From NCBI GenBank assembly GCA_030141605.1, contig JAQGDQ010001343.1, positions 1-46,024 of the forward strand: DNA of 46,024 bases, in the 5' to 3' direction. A program made the position numbers and the translations under genes. Below the pieces are notes generated by a model. The model was not told the DNA's origin, searched no databases, and saw nothing but the letters and a program-made list of their open reading frames with translations. The stretch is from Tubiluchus corallicola. Taxonomy: Eukaryota > Priapulida > Priapulimorpha > Priapulimorphida > Tubiluchidae. Positions 30,385 to 41,860 of this stretch are shown here, one piece after another (position 1 is the first letter of the stretch; each line of letters begins with the position of its first letter).

Positions 30385-31069
30385 TTGATCCCTGAAGGAT
30401 TTTGCTATGATCTGGATCACCAAGTCTGGATTTCGAAGTATCCTTGGGTAGTGAACAGATCACAGACGCGTAATAAATATCAACCAGCTCTGTCAGCTTT
30501 ACAGTCATGTGAGTCATGTCTAGCAAGAAATGCGGAATGGGGTGCTGTGTATTCAGGTCAGATACAAAACATGGTCGATCGAATTGATGTATGCAAGACT
30601 AGTCAAGCCGAGATTGATAACTGGAAAGGGCCAGTTTTCTGTTTATGCCACTTAGCTGCACTTAACCCTAAGAGCCAGTCAACACCCGTGCGAATTTTTT
30701 TCAACAGCAGTAGAAAAGCCAAGGGTAACATTTCACTAAATTCGTGTTTGGCTAAAGGACAAGACAATTATCTTAATAATGCGCTTGGAGTGTTTTGCAG
30801 GTTTCAAGAGCACCCTTTGCCATTCAAGATGACATTTGTAAGATGTACAACTCAGTTGAAATGGATGTCAATGAACAGATTTCTTTGGCGGGATTGTGAT
30901 GAAAATAGACGCCAGATGTTTACATCATTACACTGATATCCACACTGAGGTCGCCACTGAAGGATTTTATATGTCTGCTGAAATGTTCCAAAGCTCACAT
31001 CAACAGGCAACAAAGGTCATAAAAGAGTCAATGTATGTTGATGATATTTTAGAATCTTGTGAAGGAAAT
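30385..31069 (+). pseudogene. BEL/Pao reverse transcriptase remnant
   Basis: Clear family text: HLIPEGF-type start, SKYPWVVNRSQ, ARNAEWGAVYSGQIQNMVDR, GPVFCLCHLAALNPKSQSTP, VRIFFNSSRKAKGNISLN and RFLWRD. DICKMYNSVEMDVNEQ is read in a neighbouring frame near 30826-30873. The catalytic YVDD (31034-31045) is in ESMYVDDILESCE after another frameshift near 30900. At least two frameshifts and a missing stretch between RFLWRD and the YVDD block make it dead. Confidence 0.88.
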
Positions 31070-33108
31070 GGAATATTTTTTGGAAAAAGGGATTTGTTGT
31101 CGTTTATTTTTTTATTATTATTATCACATTCAGTACAATATAAAGCACACAGTGACATCAAAATTATTACATTTACTGTATTAAATTGTTATGTTTCATA
31201 CACTCGTTACCATAAAACAATAATTGTACTGCAGTGGGCTAGAGAAGCAAAGGCTTGTATAAGCCAACTGTCGTGTGAACCTGATAAAAATGGATGAGTG
31301 AACAAAAAAGGATCTGGGAGAAAGGTTAGATCACACAGGAAGGGTAGAAAGATGGTAGGGTAGATCAGACAGAAAGGGTAGAAGAATAAAAAAACTGCCT
31401 TCGCTTATTAATATAAGTGAATTCCCGTAAGGGCCGCAGCCTGTAAAATTCTTCACAGTAGTTAATTGTGGTTGCTAAATGACATTCGTAGTAAATATGG
31501 TGCTTGGAGATGGTGCAAACATTAATAAAGCTTTCTGCGTCAGCCAAAGGCAAAGCATCTTTTTGAAATATGTTGATGGAAGAGTGACTGTTGGTGTTGT
31601 TATTATTCCCGATTCCTCAATTATTATAGCATTTATATACATTTTATAGCATGTACAAATTTCCACGGTATCTTTTGATCACTAGCCTGTGCATATCTGT
31701 TTTTACCTTTGTAAGTCAAGTTCAACTAATTCCTATATTGATATATCATAGCTCTTTATTTGGATCAGTTTTAATAACAATCAATAAAATTATTACGCTA
31801 AAATTAAGTACTGCTAATACGATAATGATATACATTTTAAATGTATTAACCAATACTAGTTAAGACATTAATTATTATTATAACTGTTAACTCTGTTAAT
31901 TATTTCTGACTTACAACAAAATTTGATTCTTCAAACTGATACGGCATATCTAATAGTAGGATCTAAAGGGTTCCATTATTAGGGCCCTGTATATGTAATA
32001 GAATGTTTAGACTGATTTGTTCTACAGCAGGTAAAATAAATTAGTTTGGCATCATAAGCTTTCATAATTGGAATATAATATCTAATGTTTTTTTCTGATT
32101 TTGGAAGAAGTTTGGATTCAAGTTGTTATTGATTTTATGCATTTAGGTTGATATATGCAAATCTACTCTGTCATCTAATAGTAACTGTTTGTTTATTGTA
32201 AAATACAGATTGTTGATGTGAGTACATTTAATTAAGTAATAAATTGGTCTAACAGTTTGGGGTGCAATGTTCTTATAGAATTTAATTTTGCTTTACATAT
32301 ACCTTCCGACAGAGTAGAACAATAGCATAAATATGGTGGATTTACGCTAATATACAATGAGATCATATGTTAAAAGTCACAAATTTTTTTACAAACATTT
32401 ATTTTTAATTTCTAGCGCCATTACTATACATATCTAGTGCTATTGCCAGTCCAAAATTTATTAATTGTTGCAACCAAAACCTTCATCTATGTTACCTGTC
32501 TTGTTGGCATTTGATTTTTATAACTGTGTATTTTTAGGAAATTTGCGAATTTTTACAACGCGCTCTAAATGTTATTTATTTATATATTTGTAGATTGTTT
32601 CACTTTTAAGCTATGTAGATTTTGTTTGCAACTCACTATTAAGTGTGATTATATTTTATTCCAGTGCGTTAGTGGATTAGACAATCAATTTGTGTCGCCT
32701 GCAAACTGAAACATGTTACATTGGTTTAGATGGCTTTAAATGATTAATGTAATTTTTTAAATCAAATTGTAAATTTAATGTAAATTAAAAAATAAAACTT
32801 AGCCCAGAACTGCGCTTTATGTGGGAAATGTGAAATGCACCGAGTTCTCTTTTTGCAATCACATTTGATGAACTTTACTAAACCTAACGCTATCACAAGC
32901 TCTGCCACGAGTTTTGCAGAGAATCACCTTTCGGAAAGCAGCTAGCAGCAAAGTTTGCTGTTTAGTCTGAACACTCTCGCAAGTTACTAAGTTACTGGGC
33001 GAGTTATTTGCATACGACATACTAGCAGCGCGTTCAAGTCTAGTGAGTTAGCTCGTTGGCTAAAAATCTTGAATTGAAGCAATCTTTAGTACCATAGTTT
33101 TTGGCCTG
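31070..33108. other. Non-coding DNA between the BEL/Pao remnant and the chondroitin glycosyltransferase gene
   Basis: AT-rich, repeat-like. Short frames at 31365-31666 (-) and 31651-31863 (+) have no recognisable motif. The right end is the downstream flank of the reverse-strand gene. Confidence 0.45.
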
Positions 33109-33114
33109 TTTTAT
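33109..33114 (-). terminator. Polyadenylation signal overlapping the stop region of the chondroitin glycosyltransferase
   Basis: On the reverse strand the coding frame ends TAATAAA: the AATAAA starts inside the stop codon. Other AATAAA copies lie further downstream, so use of this one is uncertain. Confidence 0.4.
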
Positions 33115-34532
33115 TATATTTCCCTGAAACTGAAAACAATTTCAGATAACACCAACTGTGATCCTATTGCATTTGACATTGAATTCTTACACTGAATTAG
33201 CCTCCTTCTGTCGAGTTTGTGATCACACACTTTTTTGTGATACTTATGCACAAGCCCTACATCTGGGGCTCGAAATACGGTTAAATTACTTTTAACAACT
33301 TTTTCAAAAAAGTCGACGTCCTCCTCTCCCCATCCTTGAATTGTGAGGTTAAAACCACCGACAGTTTCATACTCACTTTTATACAAACACGCCATACCAA
33401 ATCCATAGTCGTTCCAGAATCCTTCTTTATCCAAGAATCCTTCTCGTATAATATTTTTAGGCTGAAGTTTAAATTCCTTAAAAACAATTGGAAAATACAC
33501 TTGTTGATACTGCACAGCGGATAAACGTGCTCTTGTAAGAAACATATTGCTAAAATCCATGTCTACATCCACAAAAAACAATAAATCATTATCTTCAAAA
33601 TGCTTTGTAGCAATGTCAAAAGCCAGTCCACGTGAAAATTTCAAATTTGAAGTGATAATCATAACACTAAAATCTGGGTAAGCTTGTTGGAGCTTGGCAA
33701 CCAAATCAAAAATTTTTTTCTGCTGATATGCAGAGTTATCACGAAAATGTACAATAGTCAAAGTTGCCGACTCTTGCTTCTCTAAGCATATGACTGTAAA
33801 GATCTTCAGGAACTTTTGAAAAGTGTGATATCTTTCATAAAGAGGAAGAATAAAGTTTACTGTCTTTGTGGACGTTCTTTGCAGATCCCCAGTTTTATGG
33901 GCGTGGTTTTGAACAATTTCACTGTCCTCTGTGTATTCCAGAATAGAAAATAAGTGGCTTACATGGAAATATCTAGAAACGGTGACAAATTCTTTGCCAT
34001 ATATCACACGCATATTGTAGAAAATACCTTTTTTTGGATTAAGCTGTTTACACAAAAGGAAAAACGCTATCATATTCCTTTGTGTTTCTAACAGCCGCTT
34101 GTAAATCACACAGCATAGTCGTTGTTTTTGGCAATTTTTGACATATCGTCGGCATTGCTCATGTAATGGTTTGTTTTGGACATAGCACACAACAGTTTTT
34201 CTGCAGTCCCATGGAGAAATATTGGAAAGTTCTGAAAAGCTAACAAGAGGTACATCAGTTCCATTCTGACTGTATGATTTAGAATGAAGCGAAGAAACGT
34301 TGGCTTCTTCTGCGTCACGTGACTCACAAATTAGTTGCCTGCTCTTGTGGAATAATTCTTTTACTTTCAACTCGTTTATTTGCACATGGCTCTGGTATAA
34401 ATGCTGTTCTGGCTCCAACCTCGAACGTCTTCTATGCTTAAGAAATATTTCTTTTTTGTCTGCTATGATGTGACGGTATATGTAGGGAAAGTTGTTCTTC
34501 AATGACGCCTGCAGCATCGTATCTTCATATAG
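33114..34532 (-). CDS. Chondroitin N-acetylgalactosaminyltransferase/chondroitin synthase family, terminal exon
   Basis: The exon encodes about 472 residues of the CHGN family, Golgi enzymes that add GalNAc (some also GlcUA) to chondroitin chains from UDP-sugars. The N-terminal half is a weakly conserved stem-like region, then VNFILPLYERYHTFQKFL opens the GT domain (about residue 228, counted from the TTG at 34541). Metal-binding FVDVDMDF is at 323-330. GFWNDYGFGMACLYKS (374-389) and IQGWGEEDVDFFEKV (401-415, base and acceptor side) follow, then FRAPDVGLVHKYHKKVCD (423-440), whose His is the usual last metal ligand. It is closest in layout to CSGALNACT, though a chondroitin synthase half cannot be excluded. 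No inactivating change. The membrane anchor is missing, so an upstream exon exists to the right. Confidence 0.9.
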   Translation of the reverse strand, partial: LYEDTMLQASLKNNFPYIYRHIIADKKEIFLKHRRRSRLEPEQHLYQSHVQINELKVKELFHKSRQLICESRDAEEANVSSLHSKSYSQNGTDVPLVSFSELSNISPWDCRKTVVCYVQNKPLHEQCRRYVKNCQKQRLCCVIYKRLLETQRNMIAFFLLCKQLNPKKGIFYNMRVIYGKEFVTVSRYFHVSHLFSILEYTEDSEIVQNHAHKTGDLQRTSTKTVNFILPLYERYHTFQKFLKIFTVICLEKQESATLTIVHFRDNSAYQQKKIFDLVAKLQQAYPDFSVMIITSNLKFSRGLAFDIATKHFEDNDLLFFVDVDMDFSNMFLTRARLSAVQYQQVYFPIVFKEFKLQPKNIIREGFLDKEGFWNDYGFGMACLYKSEYETVGGFNLTIQGWGEEDVDFFEKVVKSNLTVFRAPDVGLVHKYHKKVCDHKLDRRRLIQCKNSMSNAIGSQLVLSEIVFSFREI

Positions 34533-34545
34533 CTGAAACAAATAT
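34533..34545 (-). promoter_or_regulatory. 3' splice site of the chondroitin glycosyltransferase exon
   Basis: Reverse strand reads TATTTGTTTCAG directly before CTATATGAAG. The frame enters in phase 0 with LYEDTML. The open frame only extends five codons beyond this. Confidence 0.7.
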
Positions 34546-34583
34546 CGATTCAGCTCTGTAATGAAAAAGGACTAATTTATCTG

Positions 34584-34584
34584 T

Positions 34585-34615
<31 letters not shown>

Positions 34616-34624
34616 GTGTGTGTG
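34584..34624. repeat. GT dinucleotide microsatellite
   Basis: TGTG run with a single CG interruption, in the presumed intron. Confidence 0.95.
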
Positions 34625-36053
34625 CAGCGAATAAACAGGTTTATCACTGCCAGTTACCGGTCTGTGGTAGTCTGCTTCTTAAATGCTGCAATGTACTACA
34701 CATTTGCAAATTTATTTAGGCCCTCTGAAGGCTTAAATTTTAAAGCCATGAAACATGGTTCAAATGCTCGATTCTGGGCCTAGAACAAAAGTCACCCTTG
34801 GCTGCACAAAATAACACAGTAGTCTTTCTGAGTACTTGACTGACAAAAACTTGTTTTCCTCCCCCAACGATATAATTATATTAGTTGTGAAGTTAGAAAC
34901 TTATTTTTTTCCCGAAATTAAGTTATGTGTAAAACTAGATAAAATATATTTGTGATAAAACGTATACCTACATAAGAGAACTCTTGTGTCTGAGAAGGCA
35001 GTGCAGAACCAAAAGTTAGCAAACAGCGTTCCAAACTTGACCGACAAAACAAAAGAAAGGTGTAACTCATAATCAAGCCAGGTTGTATTATACAGCAGAT
35101 GCTTTCTTGTAGATCACCTATCACCAGTAAAAAAAGAAAATAACATTTACTTTCTTTCTAATGTTAAGATCGCACCATATACAGTTTTAGAGAACATTGC
35201 TTACACAGCAACATTTTCTCCTACTGTGCCGAGATATTACGGTGGACTGATGCGCATACGCTGGGCTCACTTTTAAAATTGTGTACCTTTACGAATGCCT
35301 GTGCCATGCAAATTTTGCGAAAAATTGTGATACTTGTCTAATTGCAACACAAACTACCTTCAAGCTGCTTTATCAACAACAGTAAATATAGGTCTACTAT
35401 AACCGCAGGGAGTTTGACTGCAAGTTATTCGTTTTAGTTACGTGTTATCTTTTGGTTTGGACTGGGGCTTAGATATCTTTTTCTTTTTCTACTCGCAGCT
35501 ATGGTAAGCTAGCGGGCAAGAATTGCCAAATTTGATGCTTAACTAGGCCTTGTTTCAGTTAACCAAATGCTTCGTTTTCTGACAATTTTCGTTTTAAGCT
35601 GGACCAGTTTTATAGAGCACTTATCTTTATAAAATTTGCCAGAGTTTCAACTATTTTCACAAAATTTTGGACATAGCAATGAAAATAATATACGGGTCCA
35701 TAAATAACACAATTTCTACGTCACAGGAGCAATATTCGAAAACACACCTCGGTTGCATCATTGCCGCTTTGGCACAATCTTTGTTATCCACAGGCAAACA
35801 GGTGTAGATGTCAAATATATAACTGGTTATTCAGCACAAAGCATTCTTTATGCATAGTTTAATATGCACTAAATCCATAACACGAAGCTTATGTAAGAGT
35901 CCACTGGTCACTAAACTATTTGTAACATCAAGCTTTTAACCAACAAGGTTGGATTTGACAACTGACCAATGCGATGTTCTTGGTACAACAATTTCTGCCT
36001 TTGTCAAATCTATTGTACTGTCCATTACATAAGGTAATGTTACTGAAAAACTA
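34625..36053. other. Presumed intron of the chondroitin glycosyltransferase; no exon recognised
   Basis: AT-rich, without a coding frame that could supply the missing membrane anchor. It ends where the plus-strand gypsy LTR begins. Confidence 0.45.
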
Positions 36054-37246
36054 TTGTCGTGAACAAATTTATGAATCGGTAATTTGGTGACAAATTAATG
36101 GAATTATCAACTGAATTAGATTCAGTTGATAGACTGGATACCTCCCTGATTTGATAAGATAAATTTATTGATTGATAATAAGAACTCACCCAGCTGGTAA
36201 GGCACGGGATTTAATGCGAAGCAAAATTATTCCACAGGTGTGTTTTTTCGTTTACTGAAGGTAAACAGGTGTCTATTAAGTGAGGACGCAATCTTGCTTT
36301 ATAGCCTTATGCAATCGTTCTTTATAGCCTTATGCAGAGTTGCACTCAATTAACAAGAAAGTTGCAATAGGCAAATTTCTTTGGAAGAGAAGTTTTATGG
36401 CTGACGCCAAACTTGTGCGAAGACATCAAGAGAAGAAATTCTGAAGACAGACCTGGTGTGTAGGACCTTTTCCCACGTAGCGGAGGAATTCTTAAGCCAC
36501 CTGGTTGATCGTAAACTTCTTGGCAGGGGATACCAGGGTTAAGCCAGGGATGTCACATTTCACCTTGTGGGTGCGAATTACGCAAGACCAGGATCTTGGT
36601 GATAAAAATTCGGAGTTGGGAACACGAGGTGTTAGTTGGGCAGGAGTCAGTGAGCGGACATCGTCAGAATCAGGAGCCGGAGAGAGTCGACACAGAGAAT
36701 CTGACAGAGTGTGAAGACATCGTTTGATACCAGCATGGAACAGTTCTACGTCCTCAGTAGATCGACTGAGCATTGGATCGGCGAATAGTCTCAGAAAATC
36801 ATTGGAGTTGACCAAGTGTACGAGAGTTGCATTGTGGTCATTCCACCGACTTAAGTAATCTTAACGCATTTGTAACTGAGAGTAACTCTGCATAACGGTA
36901 GTTCACATTGTATTAAGCACCTTAAATGCAGCATACTGAATAAGTGTTAAGTGAATTGCTTGAGTATCTTTTTGGAGCTATACATTAGTTGTGAACGCCT
37001 ACAAGCGTGTAAGGACAAATCTTGTACAGCTACCTAGATAGAAGTAAATTTGTAAACCAACAAAGCTGATTCACTTTGACGTAACTTATTAGTTCATGTA
37101 TGCTTTGAAGTGTTTGAAGTTAAGCAAAACTAAATCCGATATACGATCCTGTAGATTCGCATTGCATTAATTATTAATTAATTTTATAAAGCTCAATTGC
37201 GGGAGCAAGGCTAGATAGCTTTAGGGTCAAAGACTTTACTCACAAC
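36054..37246 (+). repeat. Gypsy LTR, plus strand (element C)
   Basis: It starts TGTCGTGAACAAATTT and follows the element A LTR closely: CTCCCTGATTTGATAAGAT, AACTCACCCAGCTGGTAAG, GAGAGTAACTCTGCATAA, GCACCTTAAATGC and GTTAAGCAAAA recur in order. After it the sequence TGCGGGAGCAAGGCTAG...ACTCACAACG matches the leader side of element B. So this is a 5'-type LTR plus leader, not a solo LTR. The right border is approximate. Confidence 0.8.
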
Positions 37247-37440
37247 GTGAACTCGAAGTGTCAGTCTTGAGGGACCATGTCATCTAAAGCCCTAGGAGCC
37301 GGGTGATAAATCACCTTGTAGCAATTAATTAAATAGGAAGCGAAATTATTATACAAATCACTTGAATACTATACGGTCACAAAATACAAAATAAGGAAGT
37401 GATAAACTATATGATCGTCCCCATAAATAGACCTCGTCAC
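37247..37440 (+). other. Leader remnant behind the element C LTR
   Basis: Beginning similar to the element B leader (reverse strand from 44210). Gag does not follow; somewhere between 37300 and 37650 the sequence passes into the env end of element B in opposite orientation. Confidence 0.5.
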
Positions 37441-37689
37441 TAATAAGTGCTAAATCCATCTCACCTAGCCAACAACTTTTGCAATTTTTTTTCTAAACAT
37501 TTTGAAAATTGTGATTCCATTTCTGGGAATGTGAGACAAAGCTAACTCAAAAGAGACTTGATGAGATTTCACCTAACAACATTTTGAATTGCAAAAAAGT
37601 CTAACTAGCATCTTAATTACAAAATTGTCCCATAGACCCATTTTGTGTGGCATGCGCTTCTTTTATTGTCTCAGATTAATCATCTCCTG

Positions 37690-37961
37690 TTACAAGGTAT
37701 CCAAGCAAAGCTCAATTGGGCTAATGTTCAACTGCATTAACACGGCCCATCGAGATTGAGACACTTGGACTTCACCTCGTCGTAAGAATATAGCTCTGGC
37801 ATTGGTCACTACATTGGCCTGGAAAAGTGCCAACGTGAGACTTCCTATGATCCAAAGCACAATGTTGGTATCTATGTTCTGAAAAACAAGGCCAGAATAT
37901 CACTGCCTTGCAGAAATCTGGATTTACACTGTATCTTTTATTCTGTTCCTGATGTCAGAAT
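37690..37961 (-). pseudogene. Env-like gene, N-terminal fragment of element B
   Basis: This aligns over about 270 bases with the element A env start, including a hydrophobic segment and the GEVQVSQSRWAVLMQLN stretch. At the position of the element A TGA this copy has a Cys codon. Soon after, the alignment with element A ends, because element A is deleted there or because this copy is rearranged. It is a fragment without membrane anchor. Confidence 0.6.
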
Positions 37962-37992
37962 ACTTTCCTCCCCCTAGAGTGGCCCTAACCTC
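37962..37992 (-). promoter_or_regulatory. Conserved internal polypurine-tract-like block, element B
   Basis: 31 bases identical to 13206-13236 of element A, with the core CTAGGGGGAGGAAAGT on the reverse strand. Confidence 0.55.
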
Positions 37993-38767
37993 CTTTTCCC
38001 AACAGCAAGTATTTAATTCTTATAATTTTCCGAAATTAAATTGTTTCGCTGCGCTTATGCGAATTTAGTCCCCGGTCTAATAGTAGGCCGGGCATGTCAA
38101 GAGTTTTAAACTACACTAATCCGCGAGCGTACAGTGCGAGTTACAATCATCTTCCAATGATATTCGTGTTTACCCTGTATACATCAATATCGCATCCTTT
38201 AATTACTGAACAACGCTTTCCATTCTTCGCGCAGGCTCCTCACGTACTTCCGGTATAAACGCTCAAGACTTTTTACCTTTATTTATGGCGAAGTATGTCT
38301 CTTGTTCACCAGTGGGGCCCCATAGTGGGCGAGCGCTACATCTGGTAGTATATTTTTACTAATTATTATGGGTCGACTTCCTACCATCCTTCTTCTCTTT
38401 AGTTCTTTAACTTTAACGCCCTGTTATAATAGAGTGTTGACCTTCTTTTGCTATTACTTACTTAAGTCTAAGCCACGACAGTAACTCACTTCTGTGACTA
38501 TAACACAACGCAGCGTTCCATGCCAGGCGTTGCATTCCTTCCATGCTGCCATCTGTCGCCAGTCAAGTTAATTGACCTTCTAACTTTTACTGACCACGCT
38601 TGACCTTTTGTATTACCTGCTCAGCTGTAGTTCGAAAACTGAGCGCTAGGTGTCACAGCGCCTAGCTGACACTATTCACTCCTCAATATATTGCTGCTAC
38701 TCCCTTCATAGTCTATTTTCTTCATGCTTTTAAATTTTAAGCTTCCAAATAAATTTATTAGGTCTAC
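37993..38767 (-). other. Non-coding spacer between pol and env of element B
   Basis: It corresponds to 12288-13205 of element A; similarity is visible mainly at its env-proximal end. No frame of note. Confidence 0.5.
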
Positions 38768-41700
38768 CTATATACTCGCACTTCCACTACTGCTGCACTT
38801 TGTAGCACCAGAGTGTGCTTCGTCGGGTGACAGTAATGGCAGTGGCGAACTGCTGGATGTGTCCGTCTTCATCTTCCGGCATTGCTGGGCTAGGTGTCTC
38901 TTCCTCTTCTTCTTCTGATTGCCCTCTGTTTCTTCTCCTATCCCTCTGATTTCCGGAAGATTGTTTACCTTCGTTTCCTCCTTGTTTTCCAGTATCAGGC
39001 CATCGAAGGGATCCCATGCCAGGCTATCGGCCTGCTCAGTCCCTCTGACAATCTCTTCTCCTCTTTGACTGGCCGTTGCCCCTGGTAACGTCATAAGCAC
39101 AGGAGCGGACTCATCCCGGCTTACCTTACTGAAGTCTCCTTCTTCCTTGGAGACCGTGCATTTGTTAGTTAATTGTTCAGCTCTTCGTTTAGTAGACCAG
39201 GCAGCCGTGGGTGGTACCAAGCACAAGTGCATTACATGACACATCCTTATTCTTAAGTTCTTAATCTTGTACCAGTGCTTCCCTAATCTGGCTAGCATCA
39301 CGTAGTTGCATTCCCAGTACTGATACAACTTCCTTGTGGCCTTCAGCTTCACTGCCTGATTATAGTAGAAGACAATGTCTCCACTGTTGAAGTGCCACGT
39401 CTTGGCTTTTCTGCCGTACAATTCTTTACACTTAGCTCAAATGGACCTTACTTGCTCAGTCCGTTTCTTTGCTACAATGAACGCTTGGTGCATGGTCTAT
39501 AAATAATTCTCAAAGTAATCCTCACCCACATACTTATCTGGTTCCGCTAAATGGTTTTCCACTACACATCTGGGAGGTCGCGCAAATAACAGATAGTATG
39601 GCGAGTACCCTGATGTACTGTGTATGGCCATCCTATATGCAGCTAAGGCCCTAGGGCCCCAGTTCAGTGGGTCCTTTTCAGTTAACTGCCTTAATAATCC
39701 CATTAGTGTACCATGCTGACGCTCCTCTATTGCATTGCTTAGTGGGTTGAATGGAGTAATGGTTATGTGCCATATGCCATAGTGTTCGATAAGTCGCTTA
39801 GTCATTTCATTAACATACGACTTATCATTGTTACTCAATAACTTAGTTGGGGTGCCATATCTACAAATTATCTCGTTTACTAAGCCATCTGTCACAGTTT
39901 CTGCCTTTTGTCGGGAATGCCAATGGCATCCACCCATTTGGTGGCCTGGTCCATGAAAGAAATGATATATTTCTTCCCTTGCTCAGGAGTGGGCAACAGT
40001 CCCACTATATCAGTAGCCACAGTCTGATATGGCACAATTGATATAGGTGCCTGCTGCATAGGGAATCTTACTATGTTTTGGCTCTTTTTGTTGCAAATAA
40101 AACAATTTTCAATAAAATTTTTGCAATCTTGGCGAACTGTGGCCTACCAAAAATTAGTTAAAATTTTGCTGACCGTTTTGGCCAACGCAAAATGACCTCC
40201 AGCATAAGAGCTGTGAATCTCCGGTATTACTTCATTAATTAACACTATGAGATAATAACCACCCTCATTCTTCACAAAATGTTTGTTAATTTGACAGAAT
40301 TAGCCCGTCGGCATTAATAGCACAGTCTTCCATTAGCCTATACACTTCTTCCGACTGCTGTGGAGCCGTAATTACATGAATAATGTATGACAAGGTCGCA
40401 TCTTGGCTCTGCAAGAGCACAAACTTTTTCTTATCTATCAAGGCCTGCTTAAGCTCACTGTCATTGGTCAACTCTGTGGCCTCCGAGTGTGCCACTTCAA
40501 TCTTCGTGCATGTGCTTGGGTCATTTCCATTCCGAACTTCATCACGTTCCAGCAATGCTTGTTGCGCATCTGAACTGCCTTTTTAGGAAACAACAGTCCA
40601 GAAAATTTAGCGCACGGAACCCTCTCAGTTTTATTTTGAACTTGAGTTAACGAGTCAGTGTCCATGGTTCGGCTAACAGCTGTGCCCTCAGGGGCTGCTG
40701 AGCTATGAACTCGCATGGATCTACTGCTCTCATTGTCAATAGCAGCAATCTCTCTATTTCCATTTTTATACTCTAGGCGGCGTAGCTTCGTGCTTCGTAA
40801 ACTCCTTCTTAACCATCGTTTCCATTTTACTCATGGGTAACTGGCTATAATGGTCGCCAGGATTTTTATTACCGGGGCAGAATTCGATACTTGCATTCTG
40901 TTGCGACAACAGCAATGCCCATTTCTCAAATTTAGGATTCTGCAATTGCTTTGTCTCGATACTGCAGATTCTTGCTGATTACATATCTGCTCCCGTACAG
41001 ATAGTGATGCAACTTCCTAATTCCGTAAACTATTGCATATAATTCGCGTTCCGGTACTGTCCAACGCTGCTGTGTGGGCGTAAACTGTTGAGAGAAGAAT
41101 TCCACAGGTCTCTCTACCCATTCAATTCTTGCATAAGTATGCCCCCTACGCTGTACAAACTAGCGTCTGTATATAATACATACGGTTTTTCGGTATCTAG
41201 ATGGGTGACCATTACCGGGTTTAACAGAGCGGCCTTTAAAGCTCTAAAGGCCCTTTCCTGTGGTTCTTTCCACACAAACTTGACATTTTTTTTGATAAGC
41301 TCTGTTAATGGCCTTATGGAGTGTTAGCTCGGTAGTAGTTGCAAATACTGATAAAACTTCTCAACCCCGCTTACATTTATCGGATGGTCCATTGTCTGCA
41401 TGGTCTTTGCGCACCCCGGGTCTGGCCGTATGCCATCTTTGCTTATTATATACCCTAGGAATTGTACTTCTGATTTAGAAAACTGACACTTAGTAGGCGA
41501 AAAACTTCCTATAAATGCTCTAAGTATTCAGCCTCTGTTTTGGAGTATACAAGTATATCATCTAGATAGGCTATACTGAACTTGTCAGTTATGCCATCTA
41601 GTAATTTGTTGATGATCCTCCAAAACAATGATGGGCTGGGCAAAAGTCCCATAGGGCTACAAGTAAACATGTATGACCCTCCTTGGGTCACAATGGCGGT

Positions 41701-41860
41701 TTTCGGCTGATCATCTTAATGTACGGGTATTTGTAAAAACCCTTGCCTCAGATCTAGGCAACTGAAGTACTTGGCCCCTTGCAGTTTATCAGTGAAGTTA
41801 GAAAGCATTTGGCTGGGATAGGTGTCAAACTTGAGGTAATCATTCATCAGCGATCAGAAG
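38768..41860 (-). pseudogene. Pol of element B: RT, RNase H, integrase, decayed
   Basis: RT has LQGAKYFSCLDLRQGFLQIP, then a TAA in place of a Lys codon, and AYLDDILVYS is retained. RNase H fragments around LYTDASLYSVGG lie near 41150. Integrase core frame 39497-39937 keeps ITITPFNPLSNAIEERQH, but the middle catalytic motif reads LLSNNDKSY where element A has LLTDNDRSY, so the second catalytic Asp is Asn. The C-terminal domain (38768-39421) is fused in frame to the DEAHSGATK tail. Several frameshifts. The RT start directly abuts protease sequence (junction about 41850). Confidence 0.9.

Larger units (their letters stand above)
28842..31069 (+). mobile_element. BEL/Pao LTR retrotransposon remnant, heavily decayed
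   Basis: Pieces appear in BEL/Pao order: a charged coiled-coil-like Gag part (28842-29129), a Gag zinc-binding segment (29415-29550), then RT (30385-31069). Many stops and frameshifts separate them, and no LTRs were recognised. The 5' border is unknown and could lie near 28640. After 31069 the similarity ends in T-rich DNA. Confidence 0.8.

Noticed and set aside
36492-36815. 107-codon open frame on the reverse strand in the element C LTR
   Set aside because: It lies antisense in the LTR, has no motif, and is not kept in the other LTRs.
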